Part shown: positions 17,360 through 19,233 of the stretch, one piece after another | Numbering within the stretch: the stretch's first letter is position 1 | Layout: each line of letters opens with the position of its first letter | From: Paenibacillus sp. oral taxon 786 str. D14 | GTDB lineage: Bacteria; Bacillota; Bacilli; Paenibacillales; Paenibacillaceae | DNA: 19,233 bases | Direction of reading: 5' to 3' | NCBI RefSeq assembly: GCF_000159955.1 | Contig: NZ_GG695996.1 | Span: 1 to 19,233 of the forward strand | Translations under genes and position numbers: made by a program | The notes under the pieces: model-generated | The model's input: only the letters and a program-made list of their open reading frames with translations | Told to the model about the DNA's origin: nothing | The model's database searches: none

Positions 17360-17388
17360 ATTTTACCAAAGGCGTCCAGAGTTGACAA
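17360..17388 (-). promoter_or_regulatory. Promoter of NlpC/P60 copy A
   Basis: On minus, TTGTCA (17388-17383), a 17-bp spacer and TAAAAT (17365-17360) with a TGG extended -10. It gives a leader of about 75 nt before the aptamer. Confidence 0.6.
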
Positions 17389-17389
17389 G

Positions 17390-17398
17390 TTTGTCGAA
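17390..17398 (+). promoter_or_regulatory. Spo0A (0A) box beside the copy A promoter
   Basis: TTTGTCGAA is a perfect match to the 0A-box consensus TTTGTCRAA. It abuts the -35 hexamer of the copy A promoter and forms an inverted pair with a six-of-seven TGTCAAC half overlapping that -35. Binding of phosphorylated Spo0A here could activate or repress the gene. Confidence 0.45.
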
Positions 17399-17487
17399 AA
17401 AAAACGCTTCTATTGGCCTGTTTTCGCGAGGCGATTCGTGGGTAATGGTTCCTAAGGGACTGGGGCTAGGGAGAAGGGAAGACAAGG

Positions 17488-17530
17488 AAAAAACCCGCAG
17501 AGACGTTGTTATCAACATCCCCACGGGCTT
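17488..17530 (-). terminator. Terminator of NlpC/P60 copy B
   Basis: On minus, CCCG and GGGATGTTG pair with CAACGTCTC and CGGG around a 4-nt loop (a 2x2 internal loop between the helices), then six Ts. The segment 17399-17487, between this and the copy A promoter, shows nothing I can name. Confidence 0.8.
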
Positions 17531-17542
17531 CGTAGCGAGTTC

Positions 17543-18034
17543 TTATTGAACATCATCGTGTTCAGCAATTTCACCGGTCACATCTTCATACTTGTCGTTG
17601 CTCATGATCCGTTTCGCTCCAACGTAACGCTCGACGTAATACTTCTCGCTTAATTTGCTGATGACTACACCTTTGGAGGAGGAGGCATGAGCAAATTTGC
17701 CGTCGCCGACGTAGATGCCGACATGAGAAACGCCTTTACCGGAAGTATTAAAGAAGACCAAATCGCCCTCGATCAATTCGCTCTTGTCAACCGCAGTTCC
17801 CATTTTGTATTGGGATGCGGATTGGTGAGGCAGCTTGATGCCGATCTTCGAGAAGACGTACATCGTAAATCCAGAACAGTCGAACCCGTCGGTTGTGGTT
17901 CCGCCCGCAACATAGCTGCTTCCGAGCGCGCCGCCGATGACGCTGTCCAGTTTGGAATCGGCGAAAACGCTGCCAGTTCCAATGGTGAAAAGCATGGCAA
18001 AACTTACTGCTGCTACCGTCAAACGCTTCTTCAA
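17543..18034 (-). CDS. Secreted NlpC/P60 peptidoglycan endopeptidase (copy B)
   Basis: A second minimal P60 enzyme of 163 residues, closely similar to copy A across the catalytic domain. Its signal peptide ends at VFA-D (about residue 26). Catalytic residues are Cys53 (FDCSGF), His104 (SHVGIYVG) and His116 (FAHASS). The C-terminal tail is acidic (EDVTGEIAEHDDVQ) where copy A ends in VYAAES, and the region between signal peptide and domain is shorter. TTG start at 18034 with GGAAGGAG 9 nt upstream, the same arrangement as copy A. It has its own promoter, riboswitch and terminator, so the pair arose by duplication of the whole unit. Confidence 0.94.
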   Translation of the reverse strand: MKKRLTVAAVSFAMLFTIGTGSVFADSKLDSVIGGALGSSYVAGGTTTDGFDCSGFTMYVFSKIGIKLPHQSASQYKMGTAVDKSELIEGDLVFFNTSGKGVSHVGIYVGDGKFAHASSSKGVVISKLSEKYYVERYVGAKRIMSNDKYEDVTGEIAEHDDVQ

Positions 18035-18054
18035 GAAGTTATGCTCCTTCCAAT

Positions 18055-18164
18055 GCCTACGAGGTTAGCTTAAGGATTCGGTTGAAGGTTCCCTATGATC
18101 CCTCTAAAGCGAGATCAATTCACCCAAAGTGGTTCCCCCGTTTCCCTGGTGAAGGGAATTCGGC
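18055..18164 (-). promoter_or_regulatory. c-di-AMP riboswitch (ydaO/yuaA type), copy B
   Basis: Same conserved blocks as copy A: GCCGAATTCCC, GGGGGAACCACTTTGGGTGAAT, AGGGAACCTTCAACCGAATCC and AGCTAACCTCGTAGGC. It has a short peripheral loop of ordinary size. The 3' strand of the closing helix can extend (CAAAGCC with GGCATTG) right up to the ribosome site, so ligand-stabilised folding could block translation. Confidence 0.92.
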
Positions 18165-18268
18165 TTTGTTTTTCACACCTGACATTTCTTATTTGACATC
18201 CGGCACCAATCTCCTGCCAAAGATGACAAAAATAATTACAAAACTGTTACTGAAATTGCGTTGCTGTT

Positions 18269-18298
18269 ATTGTAACAAAGTCAGGTATCTTTTGGCAA
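18269..18298 (-). promoter_or_regulatory. Promoter of NlpC/P60 copy B
   Basis: On minus, TTGCCA (18298-18293), an 18-bp spacer and TACAAT (18274-18269) with a TGT extended -10. It gives a leader of about 100 nt before the aptamer. Confidence 0.55.
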
Positions 18299-18335
18299 TG
18301 CCTAATTCACAAGATTAAGAGGGGAAATAGGACTG

Positions 18336-18363
18336 AAGGCCTTCGCCAAACGGCGAAGGCCTT
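18336..18363. terminator. Strong hairpin, possible terminator of the membrane-protein gene
   Basis: A perfect 12-bp stem, AAGGCCTTCGCC with GGCGAAGGCCTT, has a 4-nt loop. There is no proper T-run on the minus strand (CAGTCCTATTT). It lies about 35 nt past the stop of the minus-strand membrane gene. A second AT-rich inverted repeat, AGTTAAAA/TTTTAACT, is at 18385-18402 across that stop codon. Confidence 0.5.
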
Positions 18364-18396
18364 GTTGTTACGGGGTTTTTGAGGAGTTAAAAAATT

Positions 18397-19227
18397 TTAA
18401 CTTTTTTGTGCCTTTGACTGCCAAAGATGAAATTGAGAGGCGATCTTCCAGACCTTAAACGTGCAGCGGAAGAGGGGATAAGCCTGCTGCAGGATCAGGG
18501 CCAGCATCCCCGTCCAAACCCAAGATGCGGTTCCGAACAGAAGGAAGAGGATCAGGCCAAAAGCCCCGAGAATCAACGAGATGGAGATGCCCTGCAAGAG
18601 GGTTCGGAAGCAAACCAGCAGGGAATTCCAAACCCCGGCCTTAAACAGGTAGCCGAACTGGACAAATAACAGGCACTGCCGGATGAACCAGCCGTAGATG
18701 AACCAGCCAAGAATCAGCCCAAGCCCGGTGAGCCAGGTTGCCATCGGGATTTCCATACCGGTGAGTCCAGGCCAGAGCGACAGCAGCCTCGGTACAATCC
18801 AGAAGGCGGGCAGCAAGGTAAGCACGAGCTCCATCGCGTAAAACAGAATCACCGGTTTGCCAAATTCCTTCATCCCTCGGAACAGGGGGAACCCCGGGCT
18901 GCGGTGATCGGCCGGTGTGAAGCCGTAGAAGATTCCGGCTTGGATCAACGGAGTCAAGATCATGCGCAGGACGACCATCCCTGCCAGCAGCCAGCAATAC
19001 AGCCGAACCTCGGGATTGCTCCATAAATTCATTTGTCCCTCAAGCAAGAACAGTAGTTTCGACAGCGCAGTGGGCGGCGGGTCAGGATATCGTTGCAGCA
19101 GCGCCATTACCGCGGTATCGACCAACCTGTACAAGAACAATCCCCACAGCAGCTGGTACAGAAACAAGATGATGACCGAGGGAAATTGGCTTTTCAGGGC
19201 AGTCCACCCCAAACGAACGAAACTCAT
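18397..19227 (-). CDS. Polytopic membrane protein of unknown function
   Basis: A 276-residue integral membrane protein I do not recognise as a named family. It has about five to six hydrophobic helices, roughly at 16-38, 78-100, 128-150, 162-190 and 205-245, with few charges between them. The stretch RMILTPLIQAGIFYGF and the closing basic segment FKVWKIASQFHLWQSKAQKS suggest a cytoplasmic C-terminus. The layout resembles uncharacterised multi-helix membrane proteins of Paenibacillus. No catalytic or transporter motif is visible. The ATG at 19227 is only 6 bases from the window edge, so its ribosome site and any earlier start cannot be judged. Confidence 0.8.
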   Translation of the reverse strand: MSFVRLGWTALKSQFPSVIILFLYQLLWGLFLYRLVDTAVMALLQRYPDPPPTALSKLLFLLEGQMNLWSNPEVRLYCWLLAGMVVLRMILTPLIQAGIFYGFTPADHRSPGFPLFRGMKEFGKPVILFYAMELVLTLLPAFWIVPRLLSLWPGLTGMEIPMATWLTGLGLILGWFIYGWFIRQCLLFVQFGYLFKAGVWNSLLVCFRTLLQGISISLILGAFGLILFLLFGTASWVWTGMLALILQQAYPLFRCTFKVWKIASQFHLWQSKAQKS

Positions 19228-19233
19228 TTCTTT

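Overview
The window reads as a piece of a Gram-positive, endospore-forming, flagellated bacterium, most likely Paenibacillus or a close relative. The evidence is the order guaB, dacA, pdxS, pdxT, serS, tRNA-Ser and tadA (the origin-proximal order known from Bacillus subtilis), strong AGGAGG-type ribosome binding sites, frequent TTG and GTG starts, a small acid-soluble spore protein, and c-di-AMP riboswitches in front of wall hydrolases. No species can be named from sequence alone. By analogy with B. subtilis, the left end should lie some 10 to 20 kb from oriC.

Left half (1-9010, all on +): guaB (GMP synthesis), dacA (wall carboxypeptidase), pdxS and pdxT (pyridoxal phosphate synthase, with an unusually long hairpin-bearing gap between them), serS followed by its tRNA-Ser(UGA), the spore protein gene sspP, a YitT-family membrane protein and an unrecognised lipoprotein. 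Most units are closed by clear intrinsic terminators.

Middle (9046-12662): tadA on the minus strand and a divergent orphan membrane histidine kinase. Between them lies a 352-bp gap holding four perfect TTATNCACA DnaA boxes. rluF follows the kinase and is probably co-transcribed.

Right half (12664-19227): motB and motA on minus behind a good sigma-D-type promoter, a short unknown gene and a pterin-carbinolamine dehydratase on plus, then on minus a membrane-anchored cytochrome c, a GNAT acetyltransferase, two tandem NlpC/P60 endopeptidase genes and a polytopic membrane protein. Each NlpC/P60 gene has its own c-di-AMP (ydaO/yuaA-type) riboswitch.

The strongest second-look signals are the DnaA-box cluster beside a sporulation-type kinase, the paired c-di-AMP riboswitch and P60 units (one with a 58-nt enlarged helix and a perfect Spo0A box next to its promoter), an in-frame TGA between a well-placed ATG and the YitT coding region, and the serS terminator that overlaps the tRNA-Ser promoter.
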